The notes beneath the pieces were generated by a model that was not told the DNA's origin, did no database searches, and worked only from the letters and a program-made list of their open reading frames with translations. From a virus, in the IMG/VR virus record IMGVR_UViG_3300021960_000306, positions 1-32,347 of that record: a DNA stretch of 32,347 nucleotides; one strand, written 5' to 3'. How positions within the stretch are numbered: position 1 is the stretch's first letter; each line of letters opens with the position of its first letter. Shown here piece by piece: positions 22,901 through 30,576 of this stretch. The position numbers and the translations under genes are program-made.

Positions 22901-23935
22901 CCTGTAACTATCCCTGTTGAGTTACGCAGACACTCGATTCTGAGATCTGGTAACCATACATTTGAATACCTTGGTTTCGGTCCTGGTAACTATTCGACTG
23001 CATTCCCTCAGACTCAGGTAGAAACTCTGAGTGCTGATCAAGTTAAATTCTCGCAGTCTCTGAAAGAAGCAGCAGGTGTTGCATTCTACTCTGGTCTTAA
23101 CTCTAACGGTGACCTGTTTATTGGTAACCAAGTTATCAACCCAGTTACAGGTCAAATCACCAACGAAGATATCGCTCAGTTGAATGTTGTTGGTGAAGAG
23201 AATACAACCATTGAAACATTCTCTGAATTGGTGCTTACCGATAAACTAACCGTCATCGGTGGTGCATCTAACCAATTAGAATCAATCTTTGCTGGTCCTG
23301 TCACCTTCCAAGGTCTGACAACATTTACCAATAATCTTCAAGCGAGAAAGATTTCCTATTACAACCAGGACGGCACAGTAATTAAGCAAACATTACTAGC
23401 CCCCGAAGATGCAAACGGAGATCCCGATTTTAGCAACATTACAGGATATACTACACCCGCTGACGGTGATCTTGTTTATAACATTAACTGGACACCTGGC
23501 AAGTCTCTTGGGTGGATTTATTTCAATGGAGATTGGAAAGAATTTGGTCTTACAGATACTGGTGAGATCAATATTGATACTTTTAATAACACTCAACATC
23601 TTGGTATTGGCACTGCTCCTCAATCTGGATACCGTGTTTCGGTCGATGGTAGTGTCTACATTGACGGTGACGTTGTAGCAACTGGAAGAGGTACTGTTGC
23701 TGCTGATAAGTATGTCACTAAAACCTACGATGGTGATGGTGGCACACTAACCTTTGCACTTACTACATACACAGGTGGCATTCAACACTCACAAAATTCT
23801 GTCATTGTTAACTTGAATGGTGTAACTCAAATCGCAGGCACTGATTATACAGTTGATGTAAATGGTGCAAACGTTGTATTCACCGATGCTCCTCTTACTA
23901 ATGATAAAGTCCATATTATTGAGTTACCTATCTAA
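19985..23935 (+). CDS. large virion structural protein, beta-helix / fibre type (1316 residues)
   Basis: The N-terminal segment RIIYVNPDDFDASDAIDNRG followed by ALRPFKSIQRAFLEVARFSY resembles the entry of right-handed beta-helix (pectate-lyase-like) phage spikes, where a 'G-S-RPFKSIQ-A' motif is common. Residues about 140-200 and 390-520 keep polar and Gly-rich helix-coil features (GYGAHFTCESGADMSITNSN). About 545-610 is a Thr/Ile/Gly-rich fibre repeat (STITLVTNGS, GVIEGMTVSGSGIGTG). The end has a YVTKTYDGDG...LNGVTQIAGTDYTV module found at fibre tips. It is probably a tailspike or baseplate-peripheral protein. No catalytic residues identified. Confidence 0.6.
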   Translation: MALTRLKNIITSRTGRIIYVNPDDFDASDAIDNRGNSALRPFKSIQRAFLEVARFSYRVGLSNDEFDAFSIMLYPAEYIIDNRPGDVLYTNVAPIDENSNLDLTSPNNVLYKYNSIEGGVIVPRGCSLVGTDLRRTKIIPKYVPYPTILPSKGITENNEPSRTAIFKVTGGTYFWQFSFFDGAEEGVYFKADSVETLSPKFSHHKLTCFEFADGVNTLSDLITQGTVPNSDYSAVPNILERTDLEIYYQKVSKAFATIPDTSGDPATDQIQARVEENRIVGPISDEYAVFQITRNGQTATATTVDEFGVARDHGFSVGVNINISGVTGSTGPQSELDASLYNGSFTVTSASGNIFTYQMQGIPTGNAVGSNISVKTEIDTVDSASPYAFNLSLRSVWGMNGMLADGAKATGFKSMVVAQFTGLSLQKDDRAFVRYNESTGNYDIATAGDGAHLDGFAEYRKGWQHRHIVAANDAFIQAVSVFAVGYGAHFTCESGADMSITNSNSNFGNTALRSAGFKAKSFSKDKAGEITHIIPPKALSVISTTATGNAGASTITLVTNGSVQGVIEGMTVSGSGIGTGATVGNVNTTTNVITLTAANTGAVNGNVIFGEEVSVNWVNIDIQRTKTINAALAGSGGLAGSRLYLYGYTSESSPPTTRVQGYTVGARQDGIGQNAVADKINCLLVPNGATNASVQSANIAPFGPAVSGLAAGVAGSPLQFDSTTYTIGGVAGQVGGWYLSVESGTSNTIYTTLSTNAQYNTVNFTPTTFIKRIPDSRDLQDRTYRVRYVIDKDKTNPLPRDPLSGYVMQPLNSDTTNYALNGVFYIYDIEVVQEFERGVNDGIYYLTLLYASVTPSTSNFNDKRFSQNVNEVYPTFDRDNPVGDPAAAVSIADNQTIGLVYSTDGATPTPNKDDQRSITKEAIVKLLTDTGWPSAPGYVSTASPPTLSTVPLVARAGDEEVRKINIQQDNDGPVTIPVELRRHSILRSGNHTFEYLGFGPGNYSTAFPQTQVETLSADQVKFSQSLKEAAGVAFYSGLNSNGDLFIGNQVINPVTGQITNEDIAQLNVVGEENTTIETFSELVLTDKLTVIGGASNQLESIFAGPVTFQGLTTFTNNLQARKISYYNQDGTVIKQTLLAPEDANGDPDFSNITGYTTPADGDLVYNINWTPGKSLGWIYFNGDWKEFGLTDTGEINIDTFNNTQHLGIGTAPQSGYRVSVDGSVYIDGDVVATGRGTVAADKYVTKTYDGDGGTLTFALTTYTGGIQHSQNSVIVNLNGVTQIAGTDYTVDVNGANVVFTDAPLTNDKVHIIELPI

Positions 23936-23938
23936 ATA
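23932..23938 (+). promoter_or_regulatory. putative late promoter, variant CTAAATA
   Basis: Contains the TAA stop of the 1316-residue gene, 29 bases, first base to start codon, ahead of the next ATG; identical CTAAATACT occurs at 2104. A strong AAAGGAGGAG ribosome-binding site follows. Confidence 0.45.
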
Positions 23939-23960
23939 CTAAAGGAGGAGACATACTAAA

Positions 23961-24377
23961 ATGGCAGTAACAAGAATCCGTGGTAATCAAATTAACACGG
24001 CAACAAGCGCAACTATCACAGCACTAACTTTTGCACAAGCAACATCGGTGCTGAGGATTCCTGCAGGTGCCACCGCATCAAGACCTGCGGGTGTATCACC
24101 TGGCACGATTCGTTTCAATACTGACAACGATGCTGCAGAAATCTATAAGTCTGATGATGGCACAGGTAATCCTGGTTGGGCAGCAATCTCTGGTGGTGGT
24201 CCTGCTTTAGGTCAGGACAGTATCATTCGCACAAACAACAATATCATTCAGGAAAATATCACGGTTGGTCCTAGTGCTGGTGCAGAATATACAAACGGCA
24301 TGAGTGCTGGTCCTATTACCATTGATACTAATTTTACTGTTACTATTGAAAGTGGTGGTGCTTGGAGTATTAGATAA
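23961..24377 (+). CDS. short fibre-type protein with GT-RP-NTD module (138 residues)
   Basis: Starts MAVTRIRGNQINTATSATIT. Residues about 30-75 carry the module LRIPAGATASRPAGVSPGTI-RFNTDNDAAEIYKSDDG, a short domain repeated in four neighbouring genes and common in phage fibre proteins. The C-terminus ITIDTNFTVTIESGGAWSI resembles tail-fibre needle ends. It has an AGGAGGAG ribosome-binding site and overlaps the next gene by one base (TAATG). Probably a trimeric fibre component. Confidence 0.65.
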   Translation: MAVTRIRGNQINTATSATITALTFAQATSVLRIPAGATASRPAGVSPGTIRFNTDNDAAEIYKSDDGTGNPGWAAISGGGPALGQDSIIRTNNNIIQENITVGPSAGAEYTNGMSAGPITIDTNFTVTIESGGAWSIR

Positions 24378-24637
24378 TGGCATCTAAGTTATACGTTGCA
24401 CAAATTACTGGATTGAGTCCAACTTTTACAGTTACTGTACCAACAGAGACAGATCTACTATTCAATGATTCAAATTTGAGTGGTAAACAGTATATTCCAT
24501 TGCCATATGGCACTACTGCTCAATTCAACAATGATCTTATAGAAAATAGTCCACGAAGGACTCCTAATGGTATGATAAGATTCAATACTGGATCTTCAAA
24601 ATTGGAGGTTTATTATAATGGGAGATGGTGGAGCTAA
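24377..24637 (+). CDS. short fibre-module protein, possibly truncated (86 residues)
   Basis: 86 residues: a beta segment, then PLPYGTTAQF and GMIRFNTGSSKLEVYYNGRW, ending two residues after the tryptophan that closes the shared module. Compared with its neighbours it lacks any C-terminal receptor-type domain, so it may be a stub left after loss of that domain, or a minimal connector. The next gene starts inside its 3' end. Confidence 0.55.
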   Translation: MASKLYVAQITGLSPTFTVTVPTETDLLFNDSNLSGKQYIPLPYGTTAQFNNDLIENSPRRTPNGMIRFNTGSSKLEVYYNGRWWS

Positions 24638-24809
24638 ACTAATCGTCGAAGATGGCGATGTCCCCGACTTGACTTTATATCAAAAAAGAATTAGTATATG
24701 CAATACCTGCGAGCATAAGAATCCTGTGGGTATATGCAACAAATGTGGTTGTGTACTTGCAGTCAAAGCAAGATTTGAGGTGTTTAATTGTCCTTTGAGA
24801 AAGTGGTAA
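24618..24809 (+). CDS. small zinc-ribbon protein (copy 2)
   Basis: 63 residues. ISICNTCEHKNPVGICNKCG followed by CVLAVKARFEVFNCPLRKW aligns directly with the C-terminal half of the protein at 15822-16031, keeping all six cysteines and the terminal CP--KW. The N-terminal part differs (acidic, EDGDVPDLTLYQ). The ATG at 24618 is preceded by GGAGG (24603-24607). It lies one base before the 2OG-oxygenase gene, suggesting joint expression. Function unknown; paralogy is clear by eye. Confidence 0.65.
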   Translation: MGDGGAKLIVEDGDVPDLTLYQKRISICNTCEHKNPVGICNKCGCVLAVKARFEVFNCPLRKW

Positions 24810-24810
24810 C

Positions 24811-25437
24811 ATGATGAGTCCATTTGCTACCGTTAATGGCGGCGAACCATACATTACAAACGTAACTCATAATCCAAATTTTATTACGGAAATAGAAACT
24901 AATCTAAATTGTCAGGAGATAATTGATTACTTTCACTATATTAACGATAATGGTTTGACAGTCAAACGTAATACTGAGCGGGGTGCAAAAGATACTCAAG
25001 CGTATGTGCATGAGTTGCCTTATGAATACTTTCATGACAATCTATCTCGTAGAGTATATCAACGTTGGAATTATCTAACTGATCAGGCATTGCGTGAGTA
25101 TGCCAATAAGTATGATATTCTCATGGGTAGAAGATTCCAACATACACTGTGCAAACTACAGAAAACTTCTCCTGGTGAGGGTTATCATGCATGGCATTAT
25201 GAATCCACACCATCATCACCATATCGTAAGTTGGTGACAATGATTTACCTCAATGATAACTTTGAGGGTGGTGAAACTGAGTTTTTGTATCAACATTTTC
25301 GAGTCAAACCTAAAGCAGGAAAGTTTGTTATCTTCCCTTGTGATTGGGCATGGACACATAGGGGTAATCCTCCACTAAATAATGATAAGTACATTGTTAC
25401 TGCTTGGGTAGAGGAGTATCCTACACCTGGGCAATAA
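24811..25437 (+). CDS. 2-oxoglutarate/Fe(II) dioxygenase, prolyl-4-hydroxylase-like
   Basis: 208 residues with the P4H-type double-stranded beta-helix pattern: GEGYHAWHYE, LVTMIYLNDNFEGGETEFL, VKPKAGKFVIFP, WTHRGNPP and DKYIVTAWVEE. Metal ligands would be His129, Glu131 (HxE in place of the more common HxD) and His183; Lys193 would bind 2-oxoglutarate. Such enzymes hydroxylate amino-acid side chains or nucleic acids; the substrate here is unknown. Its place inside the fibre cassette suggests it could modify a structural protein, but this is inference. Preceded by the zinc-ribbon gene, followed by a late promoter overlapping its stop. Confidence 0.82.
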   Translation: MMSPFATVNGGEPYITNVTHNPNFITEIETNLNCQEIIDYFHYINDNGLTVKRNTERGAKDTQAYVHELPYEYFHDNLSRRVYQRWNYLTDQALREYANKYDILMGRRFQHTLCKLQKTSPGEGYHAWHYESTPSSPYRKLVTMIYLNDNFEGGETEFLYQHFRVKPKAGKFVIFPCDWAWTHRGNPPLNNDKYIVTAWVEEYPTPGQ

Positions 25438-25440
25438 ATA
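25433..25440 (+). promoter_or_regulatory. T4-type late promoter AATAAATA
   Basis: Contains the TAA stop of the oxygenase gene; 26 bases, first base to start codon, ahead of the fibre gene at 25459. Confidence 0.6.
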
Positions 25441-25458
25441 GAAGAAAAGTATTGCGAG

Positions 25459-26490
25459 ATGAGCGACCTTACTGTTGGAGGATTGGGGGGCACAAATACT
25501 ACGTTGGGACAGGTAACTATTCCAACGGGTCACACGCTGCAAGTAAATGGTAATATTTACTGCACGGGTACAGGTGCTCTACAATTACCTACTGGCACAA
25601 CTGCACAAAGACCTAGTAATCCTAATCCTGGATTCATGCGGTGGAATACTGATGACGCTGCAGTAGAGTGGTGGACTGGTAGTATATGGCAGCAACTTGC
25701 TTCTGAAGATGGAAGTAATGGATCTCCATTTACATCCATGGCTAACGTTAACTCCAATGATCCTGGCAGTGGTTTCTATTACATTAACTTTGACGGATCT
25801 GGTGCTGAGCAAACTTATCTCTTCAAAGATACTAATGGCAAGTATTGGTATGCTATAGCATCTATCACTGATACGACTAATCATGGTCAGCAGACTGGGG
25901 GTAGTGACTTCTGGTTTGGTAACTGGTCAAATACTACAACAACTGGTAGTGCTTCTAACTTTATGAGTGCAGACTTTAAGTCTCGTCACTATTCAACTGC
26001 TACTGCAGATGATGTCCTTATCATGCAAGGATGGTCTACATCAGGTACACCATATACAACTTCTACTGAAGTTGCATACATCAATGGTGTATTCTCCAGT
26101 AGAGGTAGAAACATGAGAAACATGTTTACTTCTCATATTTCACTCGCAAACCACTCTAATATCGGTGGCACAAGAATTACGGGAATGAATTTCCTAAAAG
26201 GTAGTGCTTCTGCTTCTGATGCTAGATATAAAGGTAATAGTGCTGGTGAATTGCAACCAACTAATGAGTGGCACTTATCTCCTGCAAACTGCGAAAACTA
26301 TTCCTTTAGTATGATTAATGCTCTTGGATGTTACTCTTCTGGTTGTAACGTTGAGCACCACGCATGGATTGGTAATGAAAACACCAACTATTCTGAGCAA
26401 AACTTCTCCGAACCAAACTGGGATGGCGGTTGGGGTATTAATAACCCTGGATCAGAAAACTGGATGTATTGGTTATTCTTCTACGCATAA
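25459..26490 (+). CDS. fibre/adhesin protein with shared module and fibrinogen-like C-terminal domain
   Basis: 343 residues. The start MSDLTVGGLGGTNTTLGQVT is a fibre-type attachment segment. The shared module follows at about 45-80 (LQLPTGTTAQRPSNPNPGF, MRWNTDDAAVEWWTGSIW). The C-terminal 250 residues are rich in Asn, Ser, Gly and aromatics, with GFYYINFDGSGAEQTYLFKD early and three cysteines near 280-300; the ENWMYWLFFYA end resembles fibrinogen-like or C-type receptor-binding domains, at low confidence. Likely a host-recognition adhesin expressed late. The stop is five bases before the next start. Confidence 0.62.
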   Translation: MSDLTVGGLGGTNTTLGQVTIPTGHTLQVNGNIYCTGTGALQLPTGTTAQRPSNPNPGFMRWNTDDAAVEWWTGSIWQQLASEDGSNGSPFTSMANVNSNDPGSGFYYINFDGSGAEQTYLFKDTNGKYWYAIASITDTTNHGQQTGGSDFWFGNWSNTTTTGSASNFMSADFKSRHYSTATADDVLIMQGWSTSGTPYTTSTEVAYINGVFSSRGRNMRNMFTSHISLANHSNIGGTRITGMNFLKGSASASDARYKGNSAGELQPTNEWHLSPANCENYSFSMINALGCYSSGCNVEHHAWIGNENTNYSEQNFSEPNWDGGWGINNPGSENWMYWLFFYA

Positions 26491-26495
26491 AAGAC

Positions 26496-27605
26496 ATGTC
26501 AAGAATTGCAGTAAATACGATACACGGATCATCTGATCGCAACTTTGGCATTGAGTTTGCGGCAGGTGAAAACCTAAACATTCAGGGTAGTCTACTCCTC
26601 AGACAATTTTCTCACTTTGGATTGCCTGTTGGTAATACTTCCGAGCGTCCTAGTCCTGCTCAAGCAGGAATGATTCGATTCAATTATGAATTGGAGCAGG
26701 TAGAAGTTTATACTGGTACTGACTGGTTGAAACTATTGCGAGTTGGTCAGACAGGAAACAATGGATCTACTGAAGCACTTGCTGCTGCTAGTGTACAAGA
26801 ATTGTATGATGCTGGTGTTGGGGCAGATGGCACATATTGGATGAAACCCGATGGAGTTGCTAGAAGATACTTTGTGCCTCTTCAGTCAGAACCTTTCTAT
26901 GTGTTGTTTGCAAACTATGGCGGTGCTGCCAGTGCATTCTTTAATAATGCAAGTGCATATTCTGGCAATCAACTAGATGATGTTGGTACATCAACTACAA
27001 CAGGTAACTTTGCTAGTAATGGCACATACGGTTACTTTAGAAATGCTGGTGGATCAGACTTTAAGTATGCGACCGTAGATAACAGAGGTTTATCATATCG
27101 GTATGTAAAGATGAGATTCCATCTTTACAACTTCTACTCCAATGATGGTCAGAATGGTAGAAACTTCCTGAGCATTTCATCTGGTGTTGGTGATGGTATG
27201 ACTATCATGCGTAATGATGCGGGAGCAGGTGATGCTCAGCACATCTTTACCTATTACACCGCAATTAGTAATACTGATACCAACTCTTGCCCATCAGTTG
27301 CTGGCACTCAACCAACTTTCACTGCAAGTGGTAGTAATCCTGGTGGATTCATGGGCAATAGATATACTTGCTTCTCTAGATCTGGATCTAGTTACACTTC
27401 AGAATATGTGAGAAACTTTACTACATTGCCTGGAGATAATGCTGGTGGCACTGGTCCCAACGTATTAAATGGTGATGCATTCTTCACTGTTGATCTGGGA
27501 CAAAACTATAGCAATCAGATGCATGTTGTTATTCACTCCGACCAGGATACTGGAAACGAAGATACATATCTCAAGCGAGGTGTGGTGCTAGTTCGTCCTG
27601 CATAA
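26496..27605 (+). CDS. fibre/adhesin protein with shared module and fibrinogen-like domain (369 residues)
   Basis: I start at ATG 26496 (MSRIAVNTIHGSSDRNFGIE), five bases after the previous stop; an upstream ATG at 26469 would overlap the preceding gene. The shared module is at about 45-85 (FGLPVGNTSERPSPAQAGMI, RFNYELEQVEVYTGTDW). It is followed by SVQELYDAGVGADGTYWMKP and a VLFANYGG-like strand, the layout of the N-terminal part of fibrinogen-related domains (GxYxIxPdG ... GGW). The end HVVIHSDQDTGNEDTYLKRG is beta-rich. Probably a receptor-binding tip protein. Confidence 0.62.
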   Translation: MSRIAVNTIHGSSDRNFGIEFAAGENLNIQGSLLLRQFSHFGLPVGNTSERPSPAQAGMIRFNYELEQVEVYTGTDWLKLLRVGQTGNNGSTEALAAASVQELYDAGVGADGTYWMKPDGVARRYFVPLQSEPFYVLFANYGGAASAFFNNASAYSGNQLDDVGTSTTTGNFASNGTYGYFRNAGGSDFKYATVDNRGLSYRYVKMRFHLYNFYSNDGQNGRNFLSISSGVGDGMTIMRNDAGAGDAQHIFTYYTAISNTDTNSCPSVAGTQPTFTASGSNPGGFMGNRYTCFSRSGSSYTSEYVRNFTTLPGDNAGGTGPNVLNGDAFFTVDLGQNYSNQMHVVIHSDQDTGNEDTYLKRGVVLVRPA

Positions 27606-27608
27606 ATA
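27601..27608 (+). promoter_or_regulatory. T4-type late promoter CATAAATA
   Basis: Contains the stop codon of the previous gene; 36 bases, first base to start codon, ahead of the fibre gene at 27637. Confidence 0.65.
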
Positions 27609-27636
27609 AACAAAGGGTAATCCATAGGCGTCATAC

Positions 27637-29022
27637 ATGTCTCAGTTAAATGTAGATAAAATTGTATCACTTGCAGGTGGAGGTGGTACCGCTGAGTTTC
27701 AACTTGAAGCGAGCGGTAACTTCAACTTTGATAGTGGCACTTTGTATGTTGATTCGACAAACAACCGAGTTGGTGTCAATCAAGCATCTCCAAGTGTTAC
27801 GTTACATCTAACTGGTACAGATGGTATTATTTTACCAAAAGGCACAACTGCAGAAAGACCTGGATCACCTGTAGAAGGTCTCTTTAGATATAATACTGAA
27901 GATAGGACCTTTGAAGGTTATGCATATAATGAGGGTGAAGGTGTTGCTCAATGGGGTCCTATTGCTGGCGCTGGTGCTGGCACACCCGATCAATCTACAG
28001 ATAGATATAGTGAGCAGTATTCTGTAGGTGCTATCCTAAGATCTAACGGCACTGAAGCATATTGGTCATTTGATGGTGAGAATGATACTGGTTGGGCAAC
28101 TGCTAGAATCTGGACTCACGGATATGTTGGTGGTGGTTATCAAAACTCTTCTCCTTGGAGTAATGTAAATCGCACAGTACACTCTACCGATACATCTACT
28201 AACCTTGGTGACAAGTTAGATAGATCTGGTGCATACATGTCTGGATCCTGGAGTGACATTAAGCACTGGTTCCACTCGATGGAAAATACCTACAGAGGAT
28301 CTTCTAACTATACCTCTGGTTTCAATATGGCATCTGAAAGTGGTATTGCTCACCTATCACAATGGGATATGACAGTATCTCGTGCATCGATGGGATCTAT
28401 GCAAGATCACGTTTTTGCTGGCGGCAATTCATACCTAACTGGTGGTGGTAATGGTCGCACGGATGTTTTCAACTTGAAGACAGAAACCATGAGAACATCT
28501 GGTTTCCCTAATGATTATCCTGATGGTGGTGATGACCCCACATGGGGTGGTCATGGTAGACTTAAAGGATGGCACAAACGTGGTGGTACAAGAAAAGGTT
28601 TAGAGTGGAAAACTGAATCTTGGGTTACATGGGAGCATGGTCCTGGTGGTGATGGTTGGAAGAAATGTCTGCCAACCATGCTAGGTCACTTATATTGTGG
28701 CACTGGTAATAACAACCAGAATGGTAATGCTAGAATCGATGACATTACTGGTATTAACGTGAGAGGCATCGACTTTGGTAGAATGGGAGAGGAAAACTTC
28801 CAGATGGGTATGAGAAAAGGTTACTGTCTTGGTAACTATAATGGATCTCAGAATAACCAAACTTTCAAAGTAAACTACATTAATGATGGTGCTACATACT
28901 TAGGTGCTACAACAGAACCTAAGGGTCACGGTGGTATGTCTTCTGCTCACTGTGCTTCTGCTTCTGCTGTTACATCTGGGCAAGCATCTTACGACTACGG
29001 TACAAATATTCCTAACTTCTGA
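27637..29022 (+). CDS. fibre/adhesin protein with shared module and Gly/His/Trp-rich kelch-like domain (461 residues)
   Basis: MSQLNVDKIVSLAGGGGTAE start, an LYVDSTNNRVGVNQASPSVT segment seen in many phage fibres, then the shared module at about 68-100 (IILPKGTTAERPGSPVEGLF, RYNTEDRTFEGYAYNEG). The remainder has repeated Gly-Gly, Trp-Ser and His motifs: YVGGGYQNSSPWS, HVFAGGNSYLTGGG, RTDVFNLKTETM, recalling kelch blades. A beta-propeller tip is possible but unproven. The stop overlaps the next start (TGATG). Confidence 0.6.
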   Translation: MSQLNVDKIVSLAGGGGTAEFQLEASGNFNFDSGTLYVDSTNNRVGVNQASPSVTLHLTGTDGIILPKGTTAERPGSPVEGLFRYNTEDRTFEGYAYNEGEGVAQWGPIAGAGAGTPDQSTDRYSEQYSVGAILRSNGTEAYWSFDGENDTGWATARIWTHGYVGGGYQNSSPWSNVNRTVHSTDTSTNLGDKLDRSGAYMSGSWSDIKHWFHSMENTYRGSSNYTSGFNMASESGIAHLSQWDMTVSRASMGSMQDHVFAGGNSYLTGGGNGRTDVFNLKTETMRTSGFPNDYPDGGDDPTWGGHGRLKGWHKRGGTRKGLEWKTESWVTWEHGPGGDGWKKCLPTMLGHLYCGTGNNNQNGNARIDDITGINVRGIDFGRMGEENFQMGMRKGYCLGNYNGSQNNQTFKVNYINDGATYLGATTEPKGHGGMSSAHCASASAVTSGQASYDYGTNIPNF

Positions 29023-29774
29023 TGGCAAATACTAACGACGTTATTGTTTTAGATCTAGAGCGTTTCCCTAAAGTGGGGGAATGGGGTACCTATGTTGGAT
29101 CTAGATTGGGTCTTCAATTTTACTATCTTGATGAGATGTATTGGGGTTATATTCCCAGAGAAGTCCATTATTTGAGACTAGATGCTCATGATGCAGATCT
29201 AGGTTATCGCTACTGGGGTGAAATCCGTGGTGAAAGATCTACATATGGCACCACAGAAGAGGGCACTACCGATAAACTCAAAGAGAAAATCGATGAGACA
29301 AAGTTTGATGTTTCTTTGAGAGTTATGAAGCAAGTAACTACACTTGCTATTCAAGAAGTCTTTGAAAAAAGAGAGACTATTCTTCGTGCTAAATACTCTC
29401 ACCTTGAGATGGATACTTGGGCAGATCAGTTAGCAGAAGCAAAAGCATATCTTGCTGATAATGCAACTGAGGTCAAACTGATTGACCGTCTTGCTGAAGT
29501 ACGTGGATTGACACTTGGAGAGTTTGCTGCTAAGATCGTAGCGAAAAACAATGAGTGGAAAATTGAATACTATGATCTTGCTGCAAAAGAGCAAGAATTG
29601 ATTGCCAAAGTTAAAGCATGTAGTAACAATCGTGATGCCAATGTATTCCTTGAGGATTACTTTGGTATTGAAATGACCCGTAAACAATGTTTAGAGTATA
29701 ACCGCTGTTATGAAGAAGAAGGAACAGGACGAATCGTTAGAAAAGAAGCAGTCATCTCAGGAATTCGCTTCTGA
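29022..29774 (+). CDS. tail-fibre-associated / assembly-type protein (250 residues)
   Basis: N-terminal beta region (IVLDLERFPKVGEWGTYV, LDAHDADLGYRYWGE) followed from about 85 by helices. The stretch HLEMDTWADQLAEAKAYLAD, then RLAEVRGLTLGEFAAKIV, has the pattern of the helical C-terminal half of phage tail-fibre assembly proteins (W-Q-EA-A-L ... LA-RG---E-A--V). Immediately downstream of an adhesin gene and start-overlapping with it, which fits a chaperone or assembly role for the fibres. This is a pattern-based guess. Confidence 0.5.
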   Translation: MANTNDVIVLDLERFPKVGEWGTYVGSRLGLQFYYLDEMYWGYIPREVHYLRLDAHDADLGYRYWGEIRGERSTYGTTEEGTTDKLKEKIDETKFDVSLRVMKQVTTLAIQEVFEKRETILRAKYSHLEMDTWADQLAEAKAYLADNATEVKLIDRLAEVRGLTLGEFAAKIVAKNNEWKIEYYDLAAKEQELIAKVKACSNNRDANVFLEDYFGIEMTRKQCLEYNRCYEEEGTGRIVRKEAVISGIRF

Positions 29775-30576
29775 ATATAATGTCGATAGTCTTCTAGAAG
29801 ATCTAGAAGGCATCGCACCTTGGGAAACGGATGATTATACTACTGCACTAATGCAGTGGTCTGATAGACAATACTTTGAGCAATCTGAGTTTCAAAATAG
29901 ATACTACGTTGTCAATTCTCATGTAACTCCATATCGTCAACTGCAACAAGCAGTGATGGAGATACAAGTGAGATACAACGGAATGCAAAAGATTGCAATC
30001 TCTTACAAGAGATGTCTCAATGACATTGAGCGTGTCAAATGGGAGATTGAAAATGAAGAGAATCCATTCTATAAGAAGGATAAAGAATATGAGTTGGAGT
30101 TGCTTCTCTGTGATAAGCAACTATGGATCAACAAACTCAATCAATCAAAAGACGAGATCGCAGGTTTCGTTAAAATTGTTAAGGAAAGGACGGGTGAAGA
30201 TCCTACTACCTGCATGAATATGATTGAAGATAAAGATCTTAAAGAGCAAGAAGAGCACAAGTATTGGATTGCTAGAATGGCAAAACAAGCATCTGTGGAT
30301 CTTCTAACTACTGGTAGAATCCAAGCAGGTAACCTAGAAAGTATGCTGCAAATGTCCCCCGAGGATCAAGCAGCAGTAACAGATCTTGCATTGACATATT
30401 CTACTGCTGTCAATCGTAGCATCGGTGCTATTAAAGAAGCAGCAGAAGAACGCGTAGATAAACTACTGGATGGCAAACCCATTCAAATGTTTGACACCAC
30501 TGGAGTATTAACAGATTATGCTAGCAACAACATCACAGACCGCTTCCTTCAGTCTGCCGATAAACCCAAAACTTGA
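29710..30576 (+). CDS. coiled-coil hypothetical protein, possible virion component (288 residues)
   Basis: The ATG at 29710 gives a Lys/Glu-rich lead overlapping the previous gene by 65 bases; a later start is possible. The body includes WETDDYTTALMQWSDRQYFE, NRYYVVNSHVTPYRQLQQAV and a long helical charged region (about 95-175) likely to form a coiled coil, then an acidic helical end. I recall similar sequences in T4-like cyanophages but no function. No catalytic motif seen. It overlaps the next gene by 59 bases. Confidence 0.5.
   Translation: MKKKEQDESLEKKQSSQEFASEYNVDSLLEDLEGIAPWETDDYTTALMQWSDRQYFEQSEFQNRYYVVNSHVTPYRQLQQAVMEIQVRYNGMQKIAISYKRCLNDIERVKWEIENEENPFYKKDKEYELELLLCDKQLWINKLNQSKDEIAGFVKIVKERTGEDPTTCMNMIEDKDLKEQEEHKYWIARMAKQASVDLLTTGRIQAGNLESMLQMSPEDQAAVTDLALTYSTAVNRSIGAIKEAAEERVDKLLDGKPIQMFDTTGVLTDYASNNITDRFLQSADKPKT

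Noticed and set aside
26469-26495. Upstream ATG for the fibre gene at 26496
   Set aside because: It overlaps the preceding gene and encodes an atypical hydrophobic-basic lead; ATG 26496 gives the MSRIAVN start five bases after the previous stop.
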